Assembly (NCBI GenBank): GCA_016722045.1
Contig: JADKGY010000001.1
Span: 620,001 to 684,000 of the forward strand
DNA: 64,000 nucleotides
Reading direction: 5' to 3'
DNA from: Candidatus Opimibacter skivensis
Lineage (GTDB): Bacteria; Bacteroidota; Bacteroidia; Chitinophagales; Saprospiraceae
Under the pieces are notes generated by a model. The model did not search any database and was not told the origin of the DNA. It saw only the letters and a program-made list of their open reading frames with translations. The first letter of the stretch is position 1, and each line of letters starts with the position of its first letter. Positions 27,991-36,996 of the stretch are shown here, one piece after another. The position numbers and the translations under genes are program-made.

Positions 27991-28046
27991 CAATTTTTCT
28001 AAGAGTACGGACAGGTCGCGACCTGTCCGTACTCTTAGAAAAATTG
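27991..28046. terminator. 56-bp perfect palindrome (bidirectional terminator candidate)
   Basis: Every base pairs from the centre (between 28018 and 28019) out to 27991/28046, giving a 28-bp perfect stem with no designed loop. The outer arms end in A5/T5 runs, so transcripts from either side would form a hairpin with a U tract. It sits between the convergent PorE-like gene and leuS. Confidence 0.8.
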
Positions 28047-28057
28047 AAATGAAAAAT

Positions 28058-30910
28058 TCAGATCACCATATTGATCATCTTATCCGGCACGATCACCACT
28101 TTTCGGATCGGCTTTCCTTCAACCCATTTCAATATTTCAGGCAAATCCATTGCTGCCTTTTCGATTTCCGCATTAGTACTGCCGACCGGCAAATTTATCT
28201 CGCCTCTCTTTTTACCATTTATACAAACAGGATATATGATCGACGTGGTGACCAGCCATTTTTCATCATAATCCGGAAAAGGAGCAAGATGAACGGAAGA
28301 ATGATGTCCAAGCAGAGACCACAATTCTTCAGATAGAAAAGGCGCAAATGGAGCAATAGTTCGAACTAACGGATCTAAAATCTCGACAGAATGCTCATCA
28401 AGCTTTCGTAATTCATTGACACAGATCATAAATTGACTTATCGCTGTATTAAATGAAAATCGTTCCACGTCTTCATTTATTTTTTTGATGGTTGCATGTA
28501 TTGCCTTTTGTGCATCATCAGACGCGCTATTCCTGTTGACAATCAATTCATCCTGATCATTGAAGAACAGACTCCACAATTTTTTCAAAAACTTGCTCAC
28601 GCCTTCGATGCCCATAGTATCCCATGGCTTTGATTGTTCAATCGGACCAAGAAACATTTCATACATCCGGAAACAATCCGCACCATAACGTGCGATGACA
28701 TCATCGGGATTGACCACATTGTGATATCGCTTCGACATCTTCCCGATCTCAGAAAGTGTGCGCAATTCAACATCTTTCAAATCTGAAAATTGCTGAATTC
28801 CGTTTTTTGTTTCGAAAAGTGCAGTGCTATACTCAGGCCTCCATTTTATAAACGAAGCGATTCCCATTTCATTAAGATGTGAATCAGGATGACCATAGTC
28901 AGTAACGAAATCAATATGTACCGGGATGGTGGATAATTGTTCTTTTGGAATTTTTCGTTCGGTGACAAGATCTGCACTGATGAAATGTGCCTTACCATCC
29001 TTTTTCTCTTTGAATAAAAACAGGCTCTCCACGATACCCTGGATCATTCCCTGGTTGACTAATTTTTTAAAGGGCTCTTGTGTAGGAACTCTACCAAGAT
29101 CATAAAGAACTTTGTGCCAGAATCGGGAATACATGAGATGTCCTACGGCATGCTCAACACCACCGATATATAAATCCACATCTTTCCAATAATCAATACT
29201 TTCTTTTGAGGCAAATGTTTTATCATTCGTCGGATCCATATAACGTAGGAAATACCAGGATGATCCGGCATATCCAGGCATTGTATCCGTCTCACGTGTG
29301 ACCCCCGGATAAGGTTGTGTCCATTCCGTCAAACGTGCCAATGGCGAACGGCCATCAGGGGATGGTTTAAAATCATCAAGATCCGGCAGCTCCAGTGGGA
29401 GTGTATTCTCATCCATAGCATGCACTATACCGGCGTCATCATAATAAACCGGAAAAGGCTCACCCCAATATCGCTGTCTGCTGAAATTAGCATCTCTGAG
29501 TTTGTATTCAACATTGCGAACACCGAGATTATTCTTTTCGAGGTAATCCAACATGCTTGATATAGCAGCCTGAACATTGAGACCATCCAAAAAAGAAGAA
29601 TTGATCATGATACCTTCCCGATCACCCATTTCAGCATCAGGTACCTGCAAACGATCAATCACTTCCAGCACAGGAAGTTGGTAGTGGACAGCGAAAGCCC
29701 TATCTCTGGCATCATCACCCGGAACAGCCATAATCGCACCTGTACCATAATCTCTGAGCACATAATCAGCAATCCATATCTGAATCTCATCTCCGGTGAT
29801 CGGATGTAATGCATATGAACCTAACCACATTCCATCAGGCGTTTTCTGACTCGTAGATCGTTGTTCAGCAGATTTACTTTTTATTCTTTCTTTAAATGTT
29901 TCCGCTGCCTTGGAGAAGTCAACAGACGTAAGTGCAGGTACCAGCTCATGATCCGGCGCAAGCACAATAAATGTTGATCCAAATATAGTATCTGGCCTGG
30001 TAGTAAAAACTTTGATGGAAACCTCAGGCTGATCGGCAACCTGAAAATGAATAAATGCACCTTCAGATCTTCCAATCCAGTTGCGCTGAACTGTCTTCAT
30101 GCTTTCACTCCATTGAAGTGATTCCATTCCTTCAAGTAATCGCTCGGCATACGCTGTAATCCGAAGCGACCATTGCAACATTTCCTTCTGCACTACAGGG
30201 AATCCTCCTCGTTCACTTAATCCATCTTTCACTTCATCATTTGCAAGTACAGTTCCTAAAGCTTCACACCAATTGACATAGCCGATCTTCCGGTACGCCA
30301 GGCGATAATTCATCAACATCTGACTTTGTTCGGCAGGAGTCATCGCTGCCCATTGATCTCCTGTGAATGGAGCATGTGAAGAACCGGCAGCATTTACGCC
30401 TATACTTCCTTTATTATTAAATATGTCTATGAGACGACTGATAGGGTAGGCTTTATCATCAGTCTTGTCATAATAATGCTGGAAAATCTGAAGAAAAATC
30501 CATTGTGTCCACCGGTAGTATTCGGGATCATCGGTACGGACCTGCCGGCTCCAATCGAATGACAGACCTATATTGTCAAGCTGTGATCGATAGCGGATGA
30601 TATTATCAGATGTGCTCTTCGCAGGATGTACGCCCGTATCAAGTGCATATTGTTCAGCCGGGAGCCCAAAAGCATCATATCCCATCGGATGGAGGACATT
30701 GAAGCCTTTCATCCGCTTATATCTCGTATAGATATCGCTTCCCACATAACCTAATGGATGACCAACATGCAATCCTGCTCCGGAGGGATAGGGGAACATA
30801 TCCAAAACATAATATTTTGGCTTTGTGGTGTCTTCATTTACTTTATACAGATGAGTCTCAGCCCAAATCTTTTTCCACTTTGATTCAATATGCTCAAAAT
30901 CCAGTTTCAT
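28058..30910 (-). CDS. leuS: Leucyl-tRNA synthetase
   Basis: This 950-residue class I synthetase charges tRNA-Leu. It has the HIGH-type motif (HVGHPLG near residue 47), the CP1 editing domain with TSQKTPDGMWLG and the discriminating GDDARD loop, the MPGYAGSSWYFLRYMDP segment and the signature loop KMSKR at about residue 723, where KMSKS is more common. It is about 90 residues longer than the E. coli enzyme because of an inserted segment before the KMSKR loop (the LFLFKEKKDG to ELRTLSEIG region), as in other Bacteroidota. The 5' end has an exact -7 box only 4 nt before the ATG. Confidence 0.96.
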   Translation of the reverse strand: MKLDFEHIESKWKKIWAETHLYKVNEDTTKPKYYVLDMFPYPSGAGLHVGHPLGYVGSDIYTRYKRMKGFNVLHPMGYDAFGLPAEQYALDTGVHPAKSTSDNIIRYRSQLDNIGLSFDWSRQVRTDDPEYYRWTQWIFLQIFQHYYDKTDDKAYPISRLIDIFNNKGSIGVNAAGSSHAPFTGDQWAAMTPAEQSQMLMNYRLAYRKIGYVNWCEALGTVLANDEVKDGLSERGGFPVVQKEMLQWSLRITAYAERLLEGMESLQWSESMKTVQRNWIGRSEGAFIHFQVADQPEVSIKVFTTRPDTIFGSTFIVLAPDHELVPALTSVDFSKAAETFKERIKSKSAEQRSTSQKTPDGMWLGSYALHPITGDEIQIWIADYVLRDYGTGAIMAVPGDDARDRAFAVHYQLPVLEVIDRLQVPDAEMGDREGIMINSSFLDGLNVQAAISSMLDYLEKNNLGVRNVEYKLRDANFSRQRYWGEPFPVYYDDAGIVHAMDENTLPLELPDLDDFKPSPDGRSPLARLTEWTQPYPGVTRETDTMPGYAGSSWYFLRYMDPTNDKTFASKESIDYWKDVDLYIGGVEHAVGHLMYSRFWHKVLYDLGRVPTQEPFKKLVNQGMIQGIVESLFLFKEKKDGKAHFISADLVTERKIPKEQLSTIPVHIDFVTDYGHPDSHLNEMGIASFIKWRPEYSTALFETKNGIQQFSDLKDVELRTLSEIGKMSKRYHNVVNPDDVIARYGADCFRMYEMFLGPIEQSKPWDTMGIEGVSKFLKKLWSLFFNDQDELIVNRNSASDDAQKAIHATIKKINEDVERFSFNTAISQFMICVNELRKLDEHSVEILDPLVRTIAPFAPFLSEELWSLLGHHSSVHLAPFPDYDEKWLVTTSIIYPVCINGKKRGEINLPVGSTNAEIEKAAMDLPEILKWVEGKPIRKVVIVPDKMINMVI

Positions 30911-30914
30911 GGTG

Positions 30915-30922
30915 CAAAAATA
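30915..30922 (-). promoter_or_regulatory. leuS -7 box
   Basis: TATTTTTG on the minus strand ends 4 nt before the leuS ATG at 30910, so a leaderless message is predicted and there is no room for a T-box or leader peptide. Confidence 0.45.
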
Positions 30923-30933
30923 GGAGGTTATTT

Positions 30934-30988
30934 CAATGTAAGGAATGTTGTTCGTAGTATGAGACTTCGAACAACATTCTTTACATTG
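30934..30988 (-). terminator. 21-bp stem inverted repeat between vapC and leuS
   Basis: Arms 30934-30954 and 30968-30988 pair over 21 bp (one G-U) with a 13-nt loop. It lies just after the vapC stop and before the leuS promoter, so it probably ends the vapBC transcript. Confidence 0.65.
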
Positions 30989-30991
30989 ATT

Positions 30992-31402
30992 TTAATTTTG
31001 ATCTTCCAGAAAAGCAACAGCTGTTGAGGCGAATTGAGGGAATGTGTTTAATAGTTTTTTATCGTATGTAATCAGAGGACAACCGAGCATTAAGGACAGC
31101 CCGGCATATTCACAATCGTAAGCACTACATTTCGTTTGACTTCCCAATTTTAATACAATATTGGATGGGATCTCCCGCACATGAAATTTAAATTGATTTT
31201 CAATTTTGGTCATCAGTTGCACCGCCACTTCATATTCAATGATTTGTTTTCGGACATGAAGTAATAAAACACTTTGCATTTCACTTTTATACAAAGCAGG
31301 AACCCACCAATCAGGATCTTTAACTAATAATTCCCGGGATTTAAAAGATTCATGTCCGGGAATCCAGAGGTATGAAATGATATTTGCATCGACTACGATC
31401 AT
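30992..31402 (-). CDS. PIN-domain toxin (VapC-type RNase)
   Basis: This 136-residue PIN-domain protein has the four acidic residues expected for Mg-dependent RNase action: Asp5 (VVDANIISY), Glu41, Asp96 and Asp114 (LITYDKKLL). It overlaps the small Arc-like gene upstream by 4 bp, the classic arrangement of a type II toxin-antitoxin pair, where the PIN protein cleaves tRNA or rRNA. The RNA target is unknown. An inverted repeat after the stop likely terminates the unit. Confidence 0.88.
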   Translation of the reverse strand: MIVVDANIISYLWIPGHESFKSRELLVKDPDWWVPALYKSEMQSVLLLHVRKQIIEYEVAVQLMTKIENQFKFHVREIPSNIVLKLGSQTKCSAYDCEYAGLSLMLGCPLITYDKKLLNTFPQFASTAVAFLEDQN

Positions 31403-31638
31403 TTTTTTCCTCCCCTGATCGCATTTTTTATACTTGTCTCTGACAGCACATCCTTAAAATGCTTTTTAAACTTATCGATCTCCTTAAGAATGTGCTTAGG
31501 ATCGGGTGACCTTGTATCTGCATACCGATTGAGCAGCTCAATAATTTCCTTGTTAAGACTTCTGTTATTTTCAGCAGCCTTTCTTTTGATTAATTTGAGG
31601 GTATCTTCATTGATTCCCTTGATTGTTACATTTGGCAT
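31399..31638 (-). CDS. Arc/FitA-type antitoxin
   Basis: The start at 31638 (MPNVTIKGINEDTL) gives 79 residues. The frame continues to 31689, but those extra residues run over the -7 box and look non-coding. The N-terminus is a ribbon-helix-helix DNA-binding domain (VTIKGINEDTLKLIKRKAAENNRS), as in FitA-type antitoxins, and the C-terminal Lys/Asp-rich helix should neutralise the PIN toxin. It should also repress its own operon; a possible operator would overlap the box at 31664-31671. Confidence 0.82.
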   Translation of the reverse strand: MPNVTIKGINEDTLKLIKRKAAENNRSLNKEIIELLNRYADTRSPDPKHILKEIDKFKKHFKDVLSETSIKNAIRGGKK

Positions 31639-31663
31639 GGGATAAACGAATTTTAACCATACA

Positions 31664-31671
31664 CAAAGATA
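31664..31671 (-). promoter_or_regulatory. vapBC -7 box
   Basis: TATCTTTG on the minus strand lies 25 nt before the ATG at 31638 and supports that start. A TTTTG further up is only 15 nt away, short of the usual spacing. Confidence 0.42.
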
Positions 31672-31799
31672 ATCGAAAAATGGTTCCAAAATGGTGCCTT
31701 TTTACATAGTTCGTTTTCAACAAAATCCAGTTAAAGGATCCAAATTTTGTAGTTTCACTTATACATTAATAAAAACTCCTAACCTTATATTCAATAAGC

Positions 31800-32177
31800 A
31801 TGAGCAGACTTATAGGGATTATCGTCATCATCTTAGCCGCTATCGTGGGCTATATGTATTTTTTTGGGAAAGAAGATGATAAGGTGAAGGCTCACACTAT
31901 CGTCAATGAAACTAAAGAGCTGGGTAAATCAGTAGGCGATTTTATTTCACGTCAAAAAGATAAATACGACAATGGCGAATTTGATACACTCCTGAAGAAA
32001 GTCGGAGATGGTATTTCCAAACTCAGAAGTAAGCCAGAAAACAAATCAGACGAGGTAAAACAGGACCTTCGTGACCTGGAGATAAAACTTAAAGAAATAG
32101 ACCCTCAAAAACTGAGCGAAGAGAATCGCGAAAAGCTGAAGAAATTGATACAGGACCTGGAGAAAGAACTAAACTAA
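31800..32177 (+). CDS. Small membrane-anchored coiled-coil protein
   Basis: This 125-residue protein has one N-terminal transmembrane helix (about 3-20, LIGIIVIILAAIVGYMYFF) and then a highly charged helical region rich in Lys, Glu and Asp (about 45-125) with heptad-like spacing. There are no catalytic motifs and I do not recognise the family. It is convergent with the following minus-strand gene across a 63-bp palindrome. Confidence 0.65.
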   Translation: MSRLIGIIVIILAAIVGYMYFFGKEDDKVKAHTIVNETKELGKSVGDFISRQKDKYDNGEFDTLLKKVGDGISKLRSKPENKSDEVKQDLRDLEIKLKEIDPQKLSEENREKLKKLIQDLEKELN

Positions 32178-32187
32178 GTGCTGTTGA

Positions 32188-32250
32188 AAAATGACAGGAA
32201 AGAAGATATACGTAGTTTGAAACTACGTATATCTTCTTTCCTGTCATTTT
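32188..32250. terminator. 63-bp perfect palindrome (bidirectional terminator candidate)
   Basis: A 31-bp perfect stem has a single unpaired base at 32219. It begins 10 bp after the plus-strand gene and reaches the stop codon of the minus-strand gene (32249-32251). The outer A4/T4 ends suit a terminator in both directions. Confidence 0.8.
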
Positions 32251-32833
32251 ATGTCTTATCACAAGCTGTGATCGGTCTCACACGATCAATCAGAATATTT
32301 CCTTTATACTGAAATGGCTGCTCACTATGGAAAGCCTCTATGAGTATATATCTGTAGTCCCCATCAGGCGTGAATCTGAATGTATACGATCGCCAGTCAA
32401 GGTGTTCAATCAAAGGACTTTCATAGATCAACTGGTCCTTTTGGCATTTCAGTTTCGATGCCCATATCCTCAACTTGATGGGATTATTATATCCTGAATA
32501 TGTATCTGAATGAGCAAGGTCTAATGACCACGAGTAGCATTTCCCCTTTTCAAGATTAGCGGTAAGACGTTGTCCAATGCTTTCCCATGTATTATTCTGG
32601 CGAGTGATGAGGCCTACATAAGTGTCCCCATCTGAAGGTTCGTTGTAGACCCCCCAGAACCCAGGTAAAATATCAGGGGTAGTGCCTTCCTTACATGCCA
32701 TCCATCCCTGAGGTACAGTAGCATCACTTGGTTCTCCTTCAAAGGAGGCATTCATAAGCTCGATGTATTGACTAAACCCAGTGAGACACAAACACTGAAA
32801 TAAAAGTAAAATCAAAACACGGACTGAAATCAT
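32249..32833 (-). CDS. Secreted jelly-roll-like hypothetical protein
   Basis: The start at 32833 gives 194 residues with a clear signal peptide (MISVRVLILLLFQ to about GFSQ). The in-frame ATG at 32848 would add five residues. The mature protein is a single beta-rich domain with ELMNASFEGEPSDATVPQGW, a conserved opening also seen, as far as I recall, in larger OmpA-type surface proteins of this phylum; the fold is probably a carbohydrate-binding jelly roll. Three cysteines are spaced through it. No T9SS tail is present, and the function is unknown. Confidence 0.7.
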   Translation of the reverse strand: MISVRVLILLLFQCLCLTGFSQYIELMNASFEGEPSDATVPQGWMACKEGTTPDILPGFWGVYNEPSDGDTYVGLITRQNNTWESIGQRLTANLEKGKCYSWSLDLAHSDTYSGYNNPIKLRIWASKLKCQKDQLIYESPLIEHLDWRSYTFRFTPDGDYRYILIEAFHSEQPFQYKGNILIDRVRPITACDKT

Positions 32834-33019
32834 AAAGGAAAGATACAAGGAAGCTTAATAATGCTCGGGATGGATAGTTGATGAGAAATTCATTATATAA
32901 AACCATAAAACGATCTCTCCCTACTTTTTTATTATGACCAAAAACGCTATAAAACCTCAAGACTTTAACCACATAGCCTAACTAATTGCCCTGACTTATG
33001 CCCTATGACCCATTTCATT

Positions 33020-33027
33020 TATATTTG
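33020..33027 (+). promoter_or_regulatory. pyrRB -7 box
   Basis: TATATTTG ends 7 nt before the ATG at 33035. It lies inside the longer open frame that begins at 33005, which argues for the shorter PyrR start. Confidence 0.45.
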
Positions 33028-33034
33028 CCTTCCG

Positions 33035-33589
33035 ATGGGTGCCGGGAGAATCATTTTATCCGAACAAAAACTTAACCTCGTTCTGGACAGGCTGACACAT
33101 CAGCTTTTAGAGCACCACGGCGATTTCAGTGATACCTGCATTATTGGGATCCAGCCACGTGGAATACCTCTCTCTGACCGGATTGTACGGCGATTAGGTA
33201 CCCTCGGAAATCTGCACAACCTTCAATACGGCCTTCTGGATATCACTTTCCACAGAGACGACTTCAGAACCCGGAATGAGCCTTTAAAAGCCAGCGTTAC
33301 CAAAATTGACTTTCTTGTTGACAACAAAAAGGTGATCCTGATAGATGATGTGCTGTATACTGGACGTACTATACAGGCTGCAATCTCAGCCCTGCAACAT
33401 TTTGGCCGTCCGGAGAAGATTGAACTACTGGTCTTGATTGACAGGAGGTTTAACAGGGATTTACCTATACAATCAGATTATGCCGGCATGGCTGTCGATG
33501 CCCTCGATCAGGCCTACGTCAAAGTGGAATGGCAGGAAGATGGCGGAGGTAAAGTGAGAATTTATCCGAGCAAAGAGGATGTAAAATAA
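33035..33589 (+). CDS. pyrR: PyrR: pyrimidine regulator/uracil phosphoribosyltransferase
   Basis: This 184-residue protein has the PRPP loop VILIDDVLYTGRTIQ and the PyrR-type N-terminus with ILSEQKLNLVLDRLTHQL. In Bacillus, PyrR binds an mRNA leader to terminate pyr transcription and also has uracil phosphoribosyltransferase activity. Here it is the first gene of a pyrR-pyrB unit (4-bp gap). The promoter box lies 7 nt upstream of the ATG, so there is no 5' leader for attenuation of its own message, and any regulation must act elsewhere. The RNA-binding role is therefore uncertain; the enzymatic one is safer. Confidence 0.9.
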   Translation: MGAGRIILSEQKLNLVLDRLTHQLLEHHGDFSDTCIIGIQPRGIPLSDRIVRRLGTLGNLHNLQYGLLDITFHRDDFRTRNEPLKASVTKIDFLVDNKKVILIDDVLYTGRTIQAAISALQHFGRPEKIELLVLIDRRFNRDLPIQSDYAGMAVDALDQAYVKVEWQEDGGGKVRIYPSKEDVK

Positions 33590-33593
33590 CTGT

Positions 33594-34526
33594 ATGACCA
33601 ACAAACAACTGAGCACGAAACATCTCCTTGGGATAAAGTACATCACCCGTGATGATATCAATCTCATCTTTGAGACGACGGATCAGTTTAAGGAAGTGAT
33701 CAACAGGCCAATCAAAAAAGTACCCTCGCTCAGAGATATCACGGTAGCAAATCTTTTCTTTGAAAATTCAACACGCACGCGCATTTCCTTCGAACTGGCG
33801 GAAAAAAGATTAAGTGCCGACATTGTCAATTTCAGTGCAAGTTCTTCATCAGTCAGTAAAGGAGAAACTTTATTGGACACCGTCAATAATATCCTATCCA
33901 TGAAAGTGGATATGATCGTCATGCGGCATCCCGCACCCGGAGCACACATGTTTTTGTCAAGACATATTGATGCCAATATCATCAATGCTGGCGATGGCAC
34001 ACATGAGCATCCTACGCAGGCTTTACTTGATGCCTATTCCATTCGCGAAAGATTGGGCAGTGTGAAAGGAAAAAAAGTAGTCATTGTCGGAGATATCAAA
34101 CATTCACGCGTGGCATTGAGTAATATCTATTGCCTCAATAAACTCGGAGCTGAAGTAAAACTTTGCGGTCCTCCTACCTTAATACCAAAACACATCGAAA
34201 GTCTCGGTGTAACTGTTGAATACAATCTCAGGAAAGCATTGGAGTGGTGTGATGTGGCTAATGTTTTGCGCATTCAATTAGAAAGACAACAAACAAAATA
34301 TTTTCCCAGTCTTCGCGAATACTCAATGCATTATGGACTGAGTCGCCAGGTGCTCAACACATTATCTAAACCTATTGTCATCATGCACCCTGGTCCGATC
34401 AACAGAGGTGTGGAAATCACGAGCGATCTCGCCGATTCTGAACATTCCATTATTCTGCAGCAGGTTGAGAATGGGGTAGCGGTTAGAATGGCAGCTCTAT
34501 ATCTTTTAGCTGATAAGCGGGATTAA
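33594..34526 (+). CDS. pyrB: Aspartate carbamoyltransferase, catalytic chain
   Basis: This 310-residue enzyme makes carbamoyl-aspartate, the first committed step of pyrimidine synthesis. The carbamoyl-phosphate loop FENSTRTRISFE, the RHPAPGAH motif, the GDGTHEHPTQ motif and MHPGPINRGVEI are intact. No pyrI regulatory chain gene is adjacent. It begins 4 bp after pyrR and ends at an imperfect inverted repeat shared with purE. Confidence 0.96.
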   Translation: MTNKQLSTKHLLGIKYITRDDINLIFETTDQFKEVINRPIKKVPSLRDITVANLFFENSTRTRISFELAEKRLSADIVNFSASSSSVSKGETLLDTVNNILSMKVDMIVMRHPAPGAHMFLSRHIDANIINAGDGTHEHPTQALLDAYSIRERLGSVKGKKVVIVGDIKHSRVALSNIYCLNKLGAEVKLCGPPTLIPKHIESLGVTVEYNLRKALEWCDVANVLRIQLERQQTKYFPSLREYSMHYGLSRQVLNTLSKPIVIMHPGPINRGVEITSDLADSEHSIILQQVENGVAVRMAALYLLADKRD

Positions 34527-34534
34527 AGGAAAAT

Positions 34535-34652
34535 AAAAAGAGGACGCGGATTAATTAAGATTAGTTATGATCACTTTACGATAACATATGTGTCTCGATT
34601 ATAAATCTTAATAAATCCTCCTTTTTCTTAATAAATCTGCGTCCTCATTTTT
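34535..34652. terminator. Imperfect inverted repeat between pyrB and purE
   Basis: GAGGACGCGGATTAATT near 34540 pairs with AATAAATCTGCGTCCTC near 34629-34645, over about 15 bp with mismatches. An AT-rich loop of about 75 nt and a T7 run follow. CTTAATAAATC also occurs twice as a direct repeat inside it. It lies between convergent genes. Confidence 0.55.
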
Positions 34653-35139
34653 TTAATTTATGCGACTTCTTTTCAACTTCCTCTTTCAACTCAGCTTTAT
34701 ATTTTTGAACCTTTTTTAAAATTTTTTCATCCGAAGTTCCAATGATTTGTGCTGCAAGAATTCCTGCATTCTTCGCTCCATTTATTGCAACAGTTGCAAC
34801 AGGTACACCACCTGGCATCTGAAGAATGGATAGAAGAGAGTCCCATCCTTCTGTTGTATTCGAACCTGATTTTACAGGAACACCAATCACCGGAAGGGGA
34901 GTAAGGCTCGCAATCATGCCAGGTAAGTGAGCAGCCCCGCCTGCACCGGCTATGATCACTTTGATTCCCCGTGTATGTGCATTCCTTGCAAAGTCTACCA
35001 TTTTTTCAGGTGTACGATGTGCGGAAACAATATCAAGTTCGAATGGAATTTTAAATAATGTCAAAATTTCTGCCGCAGCGTTCATGACAGGCAGATCAGA
35101 ATCAGATCCCATCACGATACTTACCAATGGATTTTTCAT
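34645..35139 (-). CDS. purE: N5-carboxyaminoimidazole ribonucleotide mutase
   Basis: This 164-residue class I PurE moves the carboxyl group of N5-CAIR to give CAIR in purine synthesis. The nucleotide loop GSDSDLPVM, the SAHRTPEKM motif with the catalytic His and [11 protein letters not shown] are in place. It overlaps purK by 4 bp. The Lys-rich C-terminal tail is of normal type for the phylum. Confidence 0.96.
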   Translation of the reverse strand: MKNPLVSIVMGSDSDLPVMNAAAEILTLFKIPFELDIVSAHRTPEKMVDFARNAHTRGIKVIIAGAGGAAHLPGMIASLTPLPVIGVPVKSGSNTTEGWDSLLSILQMPGGVPVATVAINGAKNAGILAAQIIGTSDEKILKKVQKYKAELKEEVEKKSHKLKK

Positions 35140-36299
35140 GAGATGACTTTGATTTGATCTTTAATAAAATTAGCTGTTTTTATCGCGCGGTTTATGCTCC
35201 GGTTGGCCACTGTCACGTGTCCCATTTTACGAAATGGCTTTGTTATATTTTTTCCATACAGATGTACATAGACATTGCCCATCCTCAAGGCCTGTTCAAC
35301 ACCTAAATATTTTGGAGGTCCTTCAAACCCATCTTCACCGAGGATATTGACCATCACTGCCGGAAAATGTAATTGTGGATCGATCAAAGGCAAATTACAT
35401 ATCGCCAGAAGATGTTGATGAAACTGACTGACATTACAACATTCAATCGTATGGTGTCCGCTGTTATGTGGACGTGGTGCAACTTCATTGATCAGCCAGT
35501 CACCATCCGTCGTCAGAAATAATTCAACAGCCAGCAATCCACAAACATCAAGAGATTCAATGGCAGCCTGTGCGATTTGAGTTGCTTCAAGTTCAAGTGC
35601 AGGACCAAGACCACTTGGACAGTACAAATATTCCACAAGATTAGCTTCCGGATGAAATGACATGGCCACAGGTGGAAATGTTTTTATTTCACCATTTAAA
35701 TTGCGTGCGGCGATGACAGCTACTTCCGCTTCAATTTCAATAAAAGGTTCTACCAAACTTGGACCATCAAGAAGAAGTAATAAATCTGCCTTTGATTTAA
35801 TGATTGCTACACCTCTTCCATCATAGCCACCAGACCGAAGTTTTTGAACAAAAGGAAATTCAATACCATCACTACCTATCGCTCTAAGGATATCCGTTTT
35901 AGATTCAAAAAGTAATTGAGGTGAAGTTGGCAACCCCTGATCAATAAAAAACTGTTTTTGTTTTGCCTTATCCCTAATGATAGCCAACGCTTTTGGCGAA
36001 GGATGAACAATTTTGCCCATAGCCTCCAATTCAAGTAAGGCTTCGAGATTTACTTTTTCAATCTCTATCGTGATGAGATCAACAGATTGACCAAATCGAA
36101 GTACATCGTCATAGTTTGTATAATCACCTTGTACAAAACGATGAGCCATTTGAGCTGCAGGATCATCCTGATGCTTGTCCAAAACAGCTGTCTTCCAATC
36201 CCAGACAGAAGCTGCTTCACAAAGCATTTTTCCCAACTGGCCACCACCACATATGCCTATGATTGTGTCGGTATTCGCAAATGGGTTTATGACGTGCAT
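35136..36299 (-). CDS. purK: N5-carboxyaminoimidazole ribonucleotide synthase
   Basis: The start at 36299 gives 387 residues (MHVINPF). The open frame extends to 36359, but the -7 box lies in that stretch and the extra N-terminus is not family-like. This is an ATP-grasp enzyme with GGGQLGKML near the N-terminus, RSGGYDGRG in the ATP-grasp lid and [11 protein letters not shown] in the metal site. It carboxylates AIR with bicarbonate and ATP, and overlaps purE by 4 bp, so the two enzymes are made together. An exact -7 box is 21 nt upstream. Confidence 0.95.
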   Translation of the reverse strand: MHVINPFANTDTIIGICGGGQLGKMLCEAASVWDWKTAVLDKHQDDPAAQMAHRFVQGDYTNYDDVLRFGQSVDLITIEIEKVNLEALLELEAMGKIVHPSPKALAIIRDKAKQKQFFIDQGLPTSPQLLFESKTDILRAIGSDGIEFPFVQKLRSGGYDGRGVAIIKSKADLLLLLDGPSLVEPFIEIEAEVAVIAARNLNGEIKTFPPVAMSFHPEANLVEYLYCPSGLGPALELEATQIAQAAIESLDVCGLLAVELFLTTDGDWLINEVAPRPHNSGHHTIECCNVSQFHQHLLAICNLPLIDPQLHFPAVMVNILGEDGFEGPPKYLGVEQALRMGNVYVHLYGKNITKPFRKMGHVTVANRSINRAIKTANFIKDQIKVIS

Positions 36300-36320
36300 T
36301 GAATTAAAAAATTGGAAGCG

Positions 36321-36328
36321 CAAAACTA
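36321..36328 (-). promoter_or_regulatory. purK-purE -7 box
   Basis: TAGTTTTG on the minus strand lies 21 nt before the ATG at 36299, an exact consensus match. Confidence 0.45.
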
Positions 36329-36374
36329 TATATTTTTTGTTCAGCAGTTTTTGACTCATTTCCAGCTTTTAACT

Positions 36375-36535
36375 CTTTTCTGCCTTTTCTACCTCTTCTG
36401 CCTTTTCTGCCTTTTCTGCCTCCTTTGCCCCTTCTGCCTCTTCTGCCTTTTCTGCCTCTTCCGCCTTTTCTGCCTCTTCTGCCTCTTCCGCCTCTTCTAC
36501 CTTTTCTGCCTTTTCTGCCTTTTCCTATTCCGCCT
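36375..36535. repeat. TTTTCTGCC-type 9-mer array, left block
   Basis: About 17 degenerate copies of a 9-mer (TTTTCTGCC, CTCTTCTGC and CTTTTCCGC variants) give a nearly pyrimidine-only strand. Translated frames give Leu/Phe/Cys or Pro/Leu repeats, which I do not take as coding. Confidence 0.9.
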
Positions 36536-36543
36536 TTACCCCT

Positions 36544-36735
36544 TCGAATTTTTCTGCTTGGTGTTCCTCTTTTATTGCTTCAATTCCTGCGAAAAATTCT
36601 CTCCCCTGTGTTTCTCAATCTTGCTTCGCATCGTTTCGAAAACCCCGGGGTAATGGACTTGTGCCCCGGGGTTTTCGAGTGAAACAATGAAACACAGGGG
36701 GAAGAAATTTCGCGAAGCAAGAAATTTCGATGGGG
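36544..36735. repeat. Large imperfect inverted repeat in the purK-pyrC gap
   Basis: The centre is a perfect 14-bp stem, CGAAAACCCCGGGG (36637-36650) with its complement (36664-36677), and a 13-nt loop. Outside it, CCCCTGTGTTTC (36603-36614) pairs with GAAACACAGGGG (36689-36700). Further out, degenerate GAATTTTTC/GAAATTTCG arms reach about 36544 and 36735, with the right arm about 30 nt shorter. Confidence 0.85.
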
Positions 36736-36774
36736 TAAAAGGTGGAAGCATCATCCCTCTTCCGCCATTCCACT

Positions 36775-36996
36775 TTTTCCGTCTTTTCTACCTCTTCTGC
36801 CTCTTCTGCCTCTTCTACCTCTTCCGCCTCTTCTGCCTTTTCCGCCTTTTCTACCTTTTCCGCCTTTTCCTATTCCGCCATTCCACTTTTTCCGCCTCTT
36901 CTACCTCTTCTGCCTTTTCTGCCTTTTCTGCCTCTTCTGCCTCTTCTTCTACCTTTTCTGCCTTTTCTGCCTCCTTTGCCCCTTCTACCTTATCTT
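36775..36996. repeat. TTTTCTGCC-type 9-mer array, right block
   Basis: About 24 degenerate copies of the same 9-mer and in the same orientation as the left block run to within 10 bp of the pyrC ATG. A near -7 box (TATCTTTC, 36991-36998) sits at its end, 5 nt from the ATG. Confidence 0.9.
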
